Positions 53,525 through 62,072 of a stretch of 64,000 bases of DNA are shown here, piece after piece; the stretch's first letter is position 1; every line of letters begins with the position of its first letter. Where the stretch lies: positions 1,798,001 through 1,862,000 of the forward strand of contig NZ_CP045651.1 of assembly GCF_009557455.1 (NCBI RefSeq), read 5' to 3'. The notes beneath the pieces were generated by a model. The model made no database searches, was not told the DNA's origin, and worked only from the letters and a program-made list of their open reading frames with translations. The translations under genes were made by a program, and so were the position numbers. This DNA comes from Alistipes sp. dk3624. GTDB lineage: Bacteria > Bacteroidota > Bacteroidia > Bacteroidales > Rikenellaceae.

Positions 53525-53556
53525 AAACGGGCATGAACCTAAGTTCATGCCCGTTT
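53525..53556. terminator. rho-independent terminator after asd
   Basis: AAACGGGCATGAAC (53525-53538) pairs with GTTCATGCCCGTTT (53543-53556), loop CTAA, followed by TTT. It probably also serves the convergent GH106-like gene. Confidence 0.9.
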
Positions 53557-53572
53557 TTTGGAATCGTGCGTA

Positions 53573-55897
53573 CTATTTTCCGATGGCGAAAACGGCGCTG
53601 ACCGGTTCGAGCGTAAGGCGAATCCGGGTATAGATCGTGCCGTCGGCATGTCTGTCGTATTCGACATCTTCCCACTTCCCGATCGTGCCGGTATGCGGGT
53701 TCCACTTTTCGAGTTTCAGCTTTCCTTTCAGGCTCACCTGCGTGTCGACCGGTTTGTCGGTAGAGTTGGCGAACAGGTAGATATCCTGTCCCTCTTTCTG
53801 CTTGTGGATATATGAGAACATGCCGAGTTCGTCGGCCGGCAGGTCGCGGAACCGTTCTACGCCCAACAGCGGCTGTCCCGGCAGGCCGGCTGCGGCCAGC
53901 GTTTCGACCGGATCGACCCGGACGTCCGGGTCGGGCAACAGCGAATCGATCGCTGCGGCCAGCGCGGTCGACTCGGCCTGCGGCAAGAAGATGGTTTTTC
54001 CGCCGTTTTCATTGGAAGAAGAGACCTGTCGGGCAGGCATCGGAGCCTCCGGATCGATGCCGAAAATCTCCCGTACCAGCGCGACCGCTTCTGCATCCTG
54101 CCCGAATTCGGCGGATCTGGACGGCAACAGGTTGGTCGCCAGTATTTTTCCGCCGCTTCGGTAGTAATCCCGTATTTTCCGTAAGGTTTCCACCGAGAGC
54201 ACTTTTCCGGAGGGCATGATAAGCAGTTTGTACGTCTGTCCGGTGGACGGCGTGTTCAGCTTGATTTGTCCGTTGCCGATCTGGTATTTGTCCGTGACGA
54301 AGTCTTCCGGATGCAGGAAAGTAAAGTCCCGTCGGATCTGCCCGGTCAGCAGATCGCCGATCCGGTTGTAGTCGGTGCCGGGAGGCACGTCTTTTCCGCA
54401 CCGGGGGCGTCCGGTTTCCCAGGCGTACCACGCTTCGAGCGACTGAATCGGGAAGAGCAGCGCGATGTCGGCCACCCGGCGACCGCCTTGCAGCAGGAAC
54501 GTGCTCCGGCCGGCGAAATCGTTGTATCCGGGCAGGGCCGGGGCCAGCCGCGGATTGTAATGCGCGATCAGCGGCGGGATCTTGACCGTATCCGGTTCGT
54601 ACCACATCCCGTGCGGAACCAGGAAGTTGACGCCCCGCGCCATGACTTCCATCGCAACCCGGTACAGCATGGCCGAATCGGTCTCCCGATCCGAATAATT
54701 CCCGTAAATTTCGGCGCCGACGAGTTGTTTGTCGAATGCGTCGGCAGCCGAGCTGATCAGTTTGAAGCCGGGACGCCCGTACGGATAGCCGTGGATGGCG
54801 TCCATCAGCGGAATGTGGACGTGCCGGTAAAATTTGAATGGGTCTCCGTACATATCGACGGTCGTCGGCTCGTAATTTCCGGGCGGGTGTCCCATGCTTT
54901 GCAACCCGTAGCGGTCGCACCATTCGGCTACGCAAAGCGGGAAACCGTCGCCCATCGCCTCGGCGCGCAGTCCGAACAAGGCGACCCGTGCCGCATCGGT
55001 TTCCGTACCGATATCGTACCACAGGGCCGGGTAATACAGAGCCGCCTTTTTTCCATAGCGTTTTTCGAACAGGCCGGAAAGCTCCGGATTCCAGTAATTC
55101 TCGATGCCGTAATAGCCCACGTCGTCGAAAAACGTTTTCGTGATCGTATTCCCGAAATAGGGTTCGAAACGTTCGGCATACTGGTCGTAGGTCATTTTCA
55201 TGAACTCTTTGACAGCCTTCGGCTCCATGTAGTCCACGTGGTTGTCTACGTGGTTTTCCATCGCGAACGACATGATTTTCCATGTTCCTTCCGGTACCTG
55301 CCATTCCAGCGTGCTGTCGGTTACGAATTCGCCGAGATCGATCCGTTCGAGCGTCAGCGTGTTCATCGCTGCGGCCCCCATGAACGAGTCCCGGAGCGGA
55401 ACGGCGATTTTTACGTTCTTCGGTCCGATTGCCTCTTCTTCGGTTTTACAAAGCCTCTTGCGGGTGTACTGCGGGAATTGTTCGCCCAGTTTGCCGCCGG
55501 CGGTTCCGCTCGGGAAATCGACGTCGTCGTACAGGATCACCTGCGCTCCCTGTTCGGCCGAACATTCCAGGATGTCCCGGTAGCGGTTGAAATAGCCTTC
55601 CGACAGGTAAACGGGCGTCGTGCCGGGACAGATGCCCTGATTGCCCCACATGCCTCCCGGGTTCAGCGGAAGGACGGCCACGCCGCCGAATCCGTCTCCC
55701 TGGATGGCGTCGCTCAGTTGTTTGCGGATTCCTTCGGTGGTCAGCGTGCCGTTGATGTGCCAGAACGGCTGCGGACGGTAGATGTCCGACGGGTCGGCGA
55801 ACTCTTTTTCCCAGGTTTCGCGCTGACCGGCTCCGCGGCATCCGCATACGGCGAGCACCGTCCCGTATATGAGCAGTTTTCGGAATGTTTTTTTCAT
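53573..55897 (-). CDS. GH106-like alpha-L-rhamnosidase lipoprotein
   Basis: The protein has 774 residues from ATG 55897. The signal peptide ends in a lipobox (LAVCGCRG, Cys about 20-22). RPQPFWHINGTLTTEGIRKQ is the family opening. GDGFGGVAVLPLNPGG, QVILYDDVDFPSGTAGGKL, FFDDVGYYG and MGHPPGNYEPTTVDMYGDPF line the barrel. A C-terminal beta region follows (LFANSTDKPVDTQVSLKGKL). This pattern fits GH106 and related rhamnosidase-type hydrolases of Bacteroidota. The catalytic residues are not assigned here and the sugar specificity is inferred only. No SusC/D pair or sugar regulator is adjacent. Confidence 0.72.
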   Translation of the reverse strand: MKKTFRKLLIYGTVLAVCGCRGAGQRETWEKEFADPSDIYRPQPFWHINGTLTTEGIRKQLSDAIQGDGFGGVAVLPLNPGGMWGNQGICPGTTPVYLSEGYFNRYRDILECSAEQGAQVILYDDVDFPSGTAGGKLGEQFPQYTRKRLCKTEEEAIGPKNVKIAVPLRDSFMGAAAMNTLTLERIDLGEFVTDSTLEWQVPEGTWKIMSFAMENHVDNHVDYMEPKAVKEFMKMTYDQYAERFEPYFGNTITKTFFDDVGYYGIENYWNPELSGLFEKRYGKKAALYYPALWYDIGTETDAARVALFGLRAEAMGDGFPLCVAEWCDRYGLQSMGHPPGNYEPTTVDMYGDPFKFYRHVHIPLMDAIHGYPYGRPGFKLISSAADAFDKQLVGAEIYGNYSDRETDSAMLYRVAMEVMARGVNFLVPHGMWYEPDTVKIPPLIAHYNPRLAPALPGYNDFAGRSTFLLQGGRRVADIALLFPIQSLEAWYAWETGRPRCGKDVPPGTDYNRIGDLLTGQIRRDFTFLHPEDFVTDKYQIGNGQIKLNTPSTGQTYKLLIMPSGKVLSVETLRKIRDYYRSGGKILATNLLPSRSAEFGQDAEAVALVREIFGIDPEAPMPARQVSSSNENGGKTIFLPQAESTALAAAIDSLLPDPDVRVDPVETLAAAGLPGQPLLGVERFRDLPADELGMFSYIHKQKEGQDIYLFANSTDKPVDTQVSLKGKLKLEKWNPHTGTIGKWEDVEYDRHADGTIYTRIRLTLEPVSAVFAIGK

Positions 55898-55922
55898 TTG
55901 CAGAATGATTAACGAACGCTTA

Positions 55923-55953
55923 CAAATATAAAGATATGTGTAAGATATTAAAA
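55923..55953 (-). promoter_or_regulatory. promoter of GH106-like gene
   Basis: On the minus strand TATATTTG (55930-55923) is an exact -7 match, with TTTT 19 nt upstream. It sits in the 50-nt gap after the methyltransferase stop. Confidence 0.65.
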
Positions 55954-56664
55954 TTTTTTCCGGCGGATCAGGCTTCCGACCAGAAACAGCAGCAACGCGG
56001 CGGCGGCGGCCAACGCTATCTGCCACGAATCGTTCCACGAAAAGGTAATCATGCGCCGTTTCAGAATGGCCGTCAGCAGGAATAGCAGTGCCATTCCCCA
56101 GAAATTACGGAAATCGCCGCGCAGAATGGCCAGAAACGAGAATTTTCGCGTCCGGTACCGTTTGCCTCTGCGGTTCGGGATCAGCGCGGGGGTCTGTTTG
56201 CACCAGATGCGGAAATCTTCGCCGTACTTGTGCAACATCAGTTCCTCTTCGCGGCTCAGGACGATCAGGTAGCAGGCGACGTATGCGGCTGTCGCGGCGA
56301 CGATAAACCAGTTGACGCCCACGAACAGGATAAAGCCGAACCAGACCAGAAAGTTGCCCGTATAGAGCGGATACCGCATTCGGGCATAGATGCCCTCGGT
56401 CGGGAAGACGGCAGGGCCGTTTTCGGCCGTTTCGGCATTTTTTCGCGCCAGCGGAGCCGATGTTCCGAGCGCGCGGGCGCGGATCAGGAATCCCCACAGC
56501 GAGCAGGCGATGCAGAGCGCCGCATAGACGATTCCGTCGTAAACGGAGAACGGCACTGCGATCCACAGGGCGATCCATCCGGCGGGGATCAGCACCAGCG
56601 GCAGTTTTCGCCGCGCACGCCAGAGGCGGTAACGGAAAATGGTGTATCGTTCTGAAAGCGTCAT
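55948..56664 (-). CDS. ICMT/PEMT-like membrane methyltransferase
   Basis: The protein has 238 residues and about five hydrophobic segments (35-50, 55-75, 118-135, 190-205, 215-232). The family core is GIYARMRYPLYTGNFLVWFG, then LSREEELMLHKYGEDFRIWC, which match the isoprenylcysteine carboxyl methyltransferase / phospholipid methyltransferase fold (RxPxYxGN...EExxL...Y). It would use S-adenosylmethionine on a membrane substrate, which is unknown. The ATG overlaps the PAP2 stop by four bases, so the two are coupled. Confidence 0.78.
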   Translation of the reverse strand: MTLSERYTIFRYRLWRARRKLPLVLIPAGWIALWIAVPFSVYDGIVYAALCIACSLWGFLIRARALGTSAPLARKNAETAENGPAVFPTEGIYARMRYPLYTGNFLVWFGFILFVGVNWFIVAATAAYVACYLIVLSREEELMLHKYGEDFRIWCKQTPALIPNRRGKRYRTRKFSFLAILRGDFRNFWGMALLFLLTAILKRRMITFSWNDSWQIALAAAAALLLFLVGSLIRRKKF

Positions 56665-57263
56665 TTATCGGAAGAAATGTTTTCGGTTCGTTCCGGGGGC
56701 GTTTCGACCCGTTTCATTAGCCGGCCGAACAGCGCGAACGCGCCGGCTCCGAGACCGAGGCCGAGAGCCGTCCCCAGCAGAATGTCCATCGGGTAATGGA
56801 CGCCGAGGTAAATGCGGCTGTAAGCGAGCAGCAGCGCCCATCCGAAGATAGCGACCGTATACCACCTTTTTCGGAACAGCCGGGCGGTGAACAGCGCGAT
56901 CGCGAAGCTGATCGCCGCATGGGCCGATACCGTGCCGTACAGTCCGCCGCGGTAACCCCGCACGGTATGGACGAAGGCTTCGATGTCGGGCGTATGGGTC
57001 GGCCGGAATTTCGGCGTGAAGTGTTTGAAGAAATTGCAGATCTGGTCGGCCGCTCCGACGCACAGGCCGAGCACGACCGCTACCCACAGCAGGCGGCGCC
57101 AGCCCCACTGTTTCCAGACCGCGTACAGGATCGCCGCATAAAGCGGAACCCAGGTCAGCCGGGCCGAAACGATGTAAAAAAAAGTATCCCAGCCCGCTCC
57201 GCCGTCCCCGTTGAGGGCCAGCAGCAGTTGCTTGTCGATATCCAGAAGGGATTGCCAAACCAT
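56661..57263 (-). CDS. PAP2 family membrane phosphatase
   Basis: The protein has 200 residues and about five transmembrane helices. The acid phosphatase signature is in order: K-x6-RP at Lys80-Pro88 (KHFTPKFRP), SAH at 113-115 (a variant of PSGH), and S-R-x5-H-x3-D at 149-160 (SRIYLGVHYPMD). It probably removes phosphate from undecaprenyl pyrophosphate or another lipid phosphate at the outer face of the inner membrane. It is coupled to the methyltransferase downstream and lies behind the MBOAT gene, with its own promoter between. Confidence 0.88.
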   Translation of the reverse strand: MVWQSLLDIDKQLLLALNGDGGAGWDTFFYIVSARLTWVPLYAAILYAVWKQWGWRRLLWVAVVLGLCVGAADQICNFFKHFTPKFRPTHTPDIEAFVHTVRGYRGGLYGTVSAHAAISFAIALFTARLFRKRWYTVAIFGWALLLAYSRIYLGVHYPMDILLGTALGLGLGAGAFALFGRLMKRVETPPERTENISSDK

Positions 57264-57285
57264 AGGTGCGGATCGTTTTGATCCC

Positions 57286-57317
57286 CAAAAATACGATTAA
57301 AATCCGTTCCGGTCAAA
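57286..57317 (-). promoter_or_regulatory. promoter of PAP2-methyltransferase pair
   Basis: On the minus strand TTTG (57317-57314), a 20-nt spacer and TATTTTTG (57293-57286) match the consensus fully. The PAP2 ATG is about 23 nt downstream. Confidence 0.75.
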
Positions 57318-57334
57318 CATCCGGTGCGGAAACC

Positions 57335-58834
57335 CTAAAATTGGAAGTAGATGAACGGTTGGATTTCGGACGATTTGATCTGCATGATTCCCCAGATCAG
57401 GACGGTGATGATGACGGCCTGCGCCAGTACGGGGGCGGCGGTAACGACCCTTTTTCCCCAGGTTTCGGCCGCTTCGGGCAGCAGGTGCAGCAGGAACCCG
57501 ACGGCCATCAGTCCGAAGATCGTTCCGTAACCGGAAACCACCTGCGGGATCAGCGCGGCATTGAAATGGTTGAATATCTGGGATGTTATCAGCGTGACGC
57601 TGTGCATGTCCTGTGCGCGGAACATGATCCAGCCGAAACAGACGACGTGGAACGTGACGATGATACCGATTACCCGTCGCCAGGGAACCATGTCCGCGCC
57701 CGTCTTTTTGAACGAAGGGAAGCGGTTCACCGTCCATTTGTGCACGGCCAGCGCCGCGCCGTGCCATGCGCCCCACAGTACGAAACGGATCGCCGCGCCG
57801 TGCCACAGCCCGCCGATCAGCATCGTCAGGAACAGGTTCAGGTAGGTGCGGGCTTTTCCCTTGCGGTTGCCGCCCAGCGAAATGTAAAGGTAATCTTTCA
57901 ACCAGCTCGACAGCGAAATGTGCCACCTGCGCCAGAATTCGGTGATCGTAGCCGATTTATACGGCGAGTCGAAGTTCTTCGGGAAGCGGAAACCCAGCAG
58001 CAGCGCCAGTCCGATCGCCATGTCCGAATAGCCCGAGAAGTCGCAGTAGATTTGCAGGGCGTAGCCGTATACGCCCATCAAATTCTCGAACCCGCTGTAT
58101 AGGAGCGGGTTGTCGAATATGCGGTCGACGAAATTCAAACTGATGTAGTCCGAAATAATGGCTTTTTTGAAAAGACCCGATATGATCAGGAAGATTCCCA
58201 TGCCGAACATTTCGCGCGTTACGACGATCGGCTTCTGGCGGATTTGCGGCATGAAATCCCTCGCTTTGACAATCGGGCCGGCTACCAGTTGCGGGAAGAA
58301 CGACAGATAGAACAGGTAGTCGATCCACTGGTCGGCCGGATCGATCCGCCGTTTGTACAGGTCGATGATGTAGCTGATTGACTGGAACGTGAAAAACGAG
58401 ATTCCTACGGGCAGGAAAATGTTTTGGAAATCGAGCCAGTCGCGTCCCGAAACGTCGTTGAGCAGGCCGATGAAAAAGTTCGTGTATTTGAAATAGCACA
58501 GCACGCCGATGTCGATCGTAAGGCTCAGCGCTACGAGCCATTTGCGCAGCGATTGCTTCCGGGCGGCACACAGGAAGCGGCCGATGACGTAGTCCGAGAC
58601 CGACATGCCGACCAGCAGGAACAGGAACAGTCCGCTGGTTTTGTAATAGAAATAGAGCGAAAACAGCACGACATAGATCATCCGCAGCATGACCGCCCGC
58701 CGCATGAATTGGTAGAAAAAGGCGAAGCCGGCGAACAGGAACAGAAACAGCCCGCTGGAAAACAGGATCGGGTGCAGCGGATCGTAACTGAGTATTTCCG
58801 TTATTTTGTCGCAAACGGACGAAACATCGGGCAT
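57335..58834 (-). CDS. MBOAT family O-acyltransferase (AlgI-like)
   Basis: The protein has 499 residues from ATG 58834 and about ten membrane helices. The AlgI-type signatures are CYFKYTNFFIGLL, LPVGISFFTFQSISYIIDLY, FPQLVAGPIVKARDFMPQI, YCDFSGYSDMAIGLALLLGF, EFWRRWHISLSSWLKDYLYI and the catalytic His in LIGGLWHGAAIRFVLWG. It should move acyl (commonly acetyl) groups across the membrane to an extracytoplasmic acceptor. It lies downstream of two SGNH genes, the usual partners for such enzymes. The glycan it modifies is not known. Confidence 0.92.
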   Translation of the reverse strand: MPDVSSVCDKITEILSYDPLHPILFSSGLFLFLFAGFAFFYQFMRRAVMLRMIYVVLFSLYFYYKTSGLFLFLLVGMSVSDYVIGRFLCAARKQSLRKWLVALSLTIDIGVLCYFKYTNFFIGLLNDVSGRDWLDFQNIFLPVGISFFTFQSISYIIDLYKRRIDPADQWIDYLFYLSFFPQLVAGPIVKARDFMPQIRQKPIVVTREMFGMGIFLIISGLFKKAIISDYISLNFVDRIFDNPLLYSGFENLMGVYGYALQIYCDFSGYSDMAIGLALLLGFRFPKNFDSPYKSATITEFWRRWHISLSSWLKDYLYISLGGNRKGKARTYLNLFLTMLIGGLWHGAAIRFVLWGAWHGAALAVHKWTVNRFPSFKKTGADMVPWRRVIGIIVTFHVVCFGWIMFRAQDMHSVTLITSQIFNHFNAALIPQVVSGYGTIFGLMAVGFLLHLLPEAAETWGKRVVTAAPVLAQAVIITVLIWGIMQIKSSEIQPFIYFQF

Positions 58835-58879
58835 ATATCTGATTTTTTCTGGGTCGCCGGAACATCGGGTAACGGCGGG

Positions 58880-58887
58880 CAAATTTA
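58880..58887 (-). promoter_or_regulatory. weak candidate -7 element upstream of MBOAT gene
   Basis: On the minus strand TAAATTTG matches TAnnTTTG in the 149-nt gap between the SGNH and MBOAT genes. No -33 element is seen. Confidence 0.35.
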
Positions 58888-58983
58888 ATATTATTTTCTA
58901 CGACCGCTACCGGAGCGGAAGAAATACGAAAAGTTTTTCGATCGTTTTCCGGATTCGGACGGGAACGAAGATTCGGGAGCGGA

Positions 58984-60258
58984 TCAATTCAGCAGAATCT
59001 TGAGTTCTCCGTTATGTTTGCGGTAGTGGTCGTAGGCTTTCATGATCGCGTCGTAGAAAAGTTTTCCCTGCAGCCGGTATCCTTCGCGCGAAAGGTGCAC
59101 CCGGTCGGCGTTGGCTATTCCGAGATCGGCCCATCGGCCCATTGCTCCGTCGCCGCCCGCTGCCGCGTAGAAATCCCAGACCGGCAGCCGGTACAGCGCC
59201 GCCTGCCGCAGAATGCATTCCCGCATGGCGCAGGCGTTCGGGTTGGGTTTCCGGTAGGTGCGGCCTTTGGAACGTATCCGTCTGCAGTGTTCCATCGGAG
59301 TGGTCAGCAGCAGAACGGAAGCGGGCATGTTCCGGCGGATCGAGTCGATCAGCCGGGTGATCTGAACGTCCGCGTCGGCCGGATCGAAAGACGCGCCGTA
59401 GCTGTCGTTCGTGCCGAGCGAGACGATTACCAGATCGGGGCACAGTCCAGATGCCTGGCGGACGATCTGCGGGTTGCGGTTAATGGCGGCGTAGGTGTTG
59501 CCGTTGATGCCGAAACTGTGGTACAGGACTCCGCTGCGACCGTTTTCGAGGGAAAAACCGTAAAAAGCCGAATGGGCGAACGACGAGTCCGCGACCGAAG
59601 CGCACAACCTGATCTGTTCGACCGGCCGGCTCAGCGGGATCAGCGTCATTTCGTCGTTGTCTAGGGCGGGACAGCAAATCCCGTCGGACAGCGAATCGGG
59701 AACCGTGAGCAGCGGCGCTTCGCGGTGGTGGAATGCCCAGATGCGGTCGAACGGTTCCTTGGTTTTGATATCCAGTTCGATATGGCGGTCGTAGGTAACG
59801 ATCGACATGCCCGACATGCCCGGTTCTTCGGTTGCGGCGCGCGTGATGCAGTTGCTGCGGTTCCAACTGTTCGGCGAGGTGATCGCGTAATCCGGCGGTT
59901 CGTTCGTTCCGGCCAGCTTCAGCGGGACGATCAGGCCGCGCCCCGCATTGCCGAATTCGCGTTGGAGGTTTTCACGCACTTCGTTGGGGAAAAATCCGGC
60001 CTGGATATGCGAATCGCCGATTTGCAGGATCGAGATCACGGCTGTCGTATCCTTTTTTTCGAGTGCCTCCAGTTTTTGGAAAAGGGGTTCGAGCGCTGCG
60101 ACGTTACCGCCGAGGCGGTTCGAGTCGGGACAGATGATTTCCGGATAACAAGAGTCGGCCGGCTCGGCGGAATCCGCCTGCGCGCGCGCGGTAAACGCCG
60201 TGCCGCACAGCAGCAAAGTCAGGATTGTTTGCAGGTATGGTATTCCTTTGAGGATCAT
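58984..60258 (-). CDS. SGNH/GDSL hydrolase-like exported protein
   Basis: The protein has 424 residues with a signal peptide (about 1-26, FTARAQ). SGNH blocks are present: block I ISILQIGDSHIQAGFFP with Ser83, an LAGTNEPP segment near 118, block III VIVSLGTNDSYG, and block V ADRVHLSREGY with the Asp-x-x-His pair. It could hydrolyse or transfer an O-acyl group on an envelope glycan. It follows the other SGNH gene with an ATGA overlap and precedes the MBOAT gene, so a shared acylation role is likely but inferred. Confidence 0.85.
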   Translation of the reverse strand: MILKGIPYLQTILTLLLCGTAFTARAQADSAEPADSCYPEIICPDSNRLGGNVAALEPLFQKLEALEKKDTTAVISILQIGDSHIQAGFFPNEVRENLQREFGNAGRGLIVPLKLAGTNEPPDYAITSPNSWNRSNCITRAATEEPGMSGMSIVTYDRHIELDIKTKEPFDRIWAFHHREAPLLTVPDSLSDGICCPALDNDEMTLIPLSRPVEQIRLCASVADSSFAHSAFYGFSLENGRSGVLYHSFGINGNTYAAINRNPQIVRQASGLCPDLVIVSLGTNDSYGASFDPADADVQITRLIDSIRRNMPASVLLLTTPMEHCRRIRSKGRTYRKPNPNACAMRECILRQAALYRLPVWDFYAAAGGDGAMGRWADLGIANADRVHLSREGYRLQGKLFYDAIMKAYDHYRKHNGELKILLN

Positions 60259-61922
60259 GGTTGTGCGAATTCGTTTGTCGTGAAGGTCGTATCTGCGTCC
60301 GCGTCTGAATCCGTTTCCGTCTCCGTTTCGATGGTTCCGGGGATCGTATCGTTCCGGTTGTAATGCAGCATCTCGTTTTTCCGGCGTTCCTCTTCGATCC
60401 GGTCCCGGCGCTGCTGCTCCGCTTCGACTCCCTGCATCCAGTTCCCGACCAGTTTCCCGGCGATGAATTTTCCGCCGGCGTAACCCAGGTGGGTGTAGTC
60501 TTTCGCCGCCCAGTTCTTGCGGACGAACTCGACCATGCTGTTTTCGCCTCCCATCGCTTCGAAAGTGTTCCAGAATGCGACGCCCGTTTCCCGGGCGGCG
60601 TTCCGCTGCGCTTCGATCATTCCCCGCACGGCGGGCATCGTGACGAATTCCCCGTCGCGTTGCGTACTGCGGTCGCAGACGCCCATGACCAGTATGCTGC
60701 TGTTCGGGAAACAGCGTTTCATGTAATTGATTACCTTTATGAAAGCCTTTTCATAGGAGCCGTAATGCAGGACGTCGGCCGACATGACGTTCAGGCCGTA
60801 TTGCAGGATAATCAGGTCGTACCCGCGCATGGCGCCGATTCGCGCGTTGACTGCGGCGTTGGTTCCGAACAGGGCTAGTCCGCTGTTGCCCCGGATCGAA
60901 TAGTTGTCGAGACTGACGCCGTTTTTGTTTTCGAAAACGATCCCGTAACCGATGAATCCCGCCGGATTGGCGATCCGGACTTCGAGCGAACGGATCGGGG
61001 TGTGGATGTCGATCTGCTGGACTTCCGGGCCCGGTTCGGGGTTGTAGACTTTATGGATCGTATCGTTGATCGTTACATGGATCGTCGTTCGTTCGCGGTT
61101 CGTAAAGATCAGCCGGGCGACCGACGCGCGGTCGATGTGCTTGCGGAACATGACGCCTTTCATTTGCACCGAAGCGCTTTCGTCGGGGATGCACAGGCTG
61201 CCCGATACGAAAAATTTATCTCGGTACTCTTCGGGAGCCTGCCGGGCGTTTTTTACGTCCAGCGTCGTCCAGCCGTCGAACGTGTGGCGCACCGTTCCCC
61301 GGAACTGGGCGATCGGCGACGAAAACGGCACGAATCCTACGCCCCCGCCGCCGTACAGATCTTGCAGTTGTTCCCGGATGTCGGCCGTGATGATATCTCC
61401 TTCGATGAACGAATCGCCCAGCACCGCGATCCGTACCGGGCGTTTGCCCTCTTTTTTCAACAGAGCGTCGTAGAAATGGAGCATCGACGGGCCGTCCGTT
61501 CCGAAATCTTCGAGGAATCCGATCCGTTCGACGACCGGTGCGGGAGGTTGCTCCGCCGCGCTGTCGCCGCGCTGCACCTCTGCGGATGACTCGTGTCGGG
61601 AATCGTCCCGGGTATGGGGAACCGTTGCCTGAACCGTCCGTGCGTTCGTCTGTGCCGTTTGTTTTTCTGCCTGCGAATCTGCCGCCGCCCGTGCTTCGGC
61701 CTCGAGCGCTTCTCCTTCCGCCAGGAAGGTAGTGTCGAAATAGAGATTGGTTTCCGGAATCGGTTCGTGTTCGTCCTGGATCAGATCGGACAGGATATTG
61801 ATCTTTTTCAAGGTCGTTTTGCCGAAGGTGACTTTCGGAATCCGGGATATGCCCAGCAGAAAGAGGATGACAAAAACGGTGATCAGAAAGCTCCGACCCG
61901 TATAATCTTGTTTTCGATTCAT
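60255..61922 (-). CDS. membrane-anchored SGNH/GDSL-like protein
   Basis: The protein has 555 residues. An N-terminal transmembrane segment (about 11-27, SFLITVFVILFLLGISR) is followed by a low-complexity Glu/Ala/Gln/Thr-rich linker (about 65-130) and an SGNH domain. Block I is RIAVLGDSFIEGDIITADIR, a long beta insertion follows, block III-like LIILQYGLNVMS lacks the usual GxND, and block V is KDYTHLGYAGG. The C-terminal tail is charged and rich in Thr, Glu and Asp. It is anchored in the inner membrane facing the periplasm. It is the first gene of the SGNH-SGNH-MBOAT set. Confidence 0.82.
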   Translation of the reverse strand: MNRKQDYTGRSFLITVFVILFLLGISRIPKVTFGKTTLKKINILSDLIQDEHEPIPETNLYFDTTFLAEGEALEAEARAAADSQAEKQTAQTNARTVQATVPHTRDDSRHESSAEVQRGDSAAEQPPAPVVERIGFLEDFGTDGPSMLHFYDALLKKEGKRPVRIAVLGDSFIEGDIITADIREQLQDLYGGGGVGFVPFSSPIAQFRGTVRHTFDGWTTLDVKNARQAPEEYRDKFFVSGSLCIPDESASVQMKGVMFRKHIDRASVARLIFTNRERTTIHVTINDTIHKVYNPEPGPEVQQIDIHTPIRSLEVRIANPAGFIGYGIVFENKNGVSLDNYSIRGNSGLALFGTNAAVNARIGAMRGYDLIILQYGLNVMSADVLHYGSYEKAFIKVINYMKRCFPNSSILVMGVCDRSTQRDGEFVTMPAVRGMIEAQRNAARETGVAFWNTFEAMGGENSMVEFVRKNWAAKDYTHLGYAGGKFIAGKLVGNWMQGVEAEQQRRDRIEEERRKNEMLHYNRNDTIPGTIETETETDSDADADTTFTTNEFAQP

Positions 61923-62023
61923 AGACGCGAAGGTTCAAAACCCGTTGCGAAGTTAATAAAAATCATTCGTACGGCCCTATACGATTTCCCTTTTTCTTTC
62001 GGCCCGATCCGCCGTAAAAGCAA

Positions 62024-62046
62024 AAAGCGGCCCGACAGGCCGCTTT
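62024..62046 (-). terminator. rho-independent terminator of citrate synthase
   Basis: AAAGCGGCC (62024-62032) pairs with GGCCGCTTT (62038-62046). On the minus strand TTTTT follows. It lies 27 nt past the stop. Confidence 0.85.
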
Positions 62047-62072
62047 CGGTTGTCAGAGTGAGGTTTTTGCGC

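Noticed and set aside
60255-61922. Class as a plain GDSL esterase
   Set aside because: The block III GxND motif is not present (LIILQYGLNVMS), so hydrolase activity is uncertain. It is annotated as SGNH-like instead.
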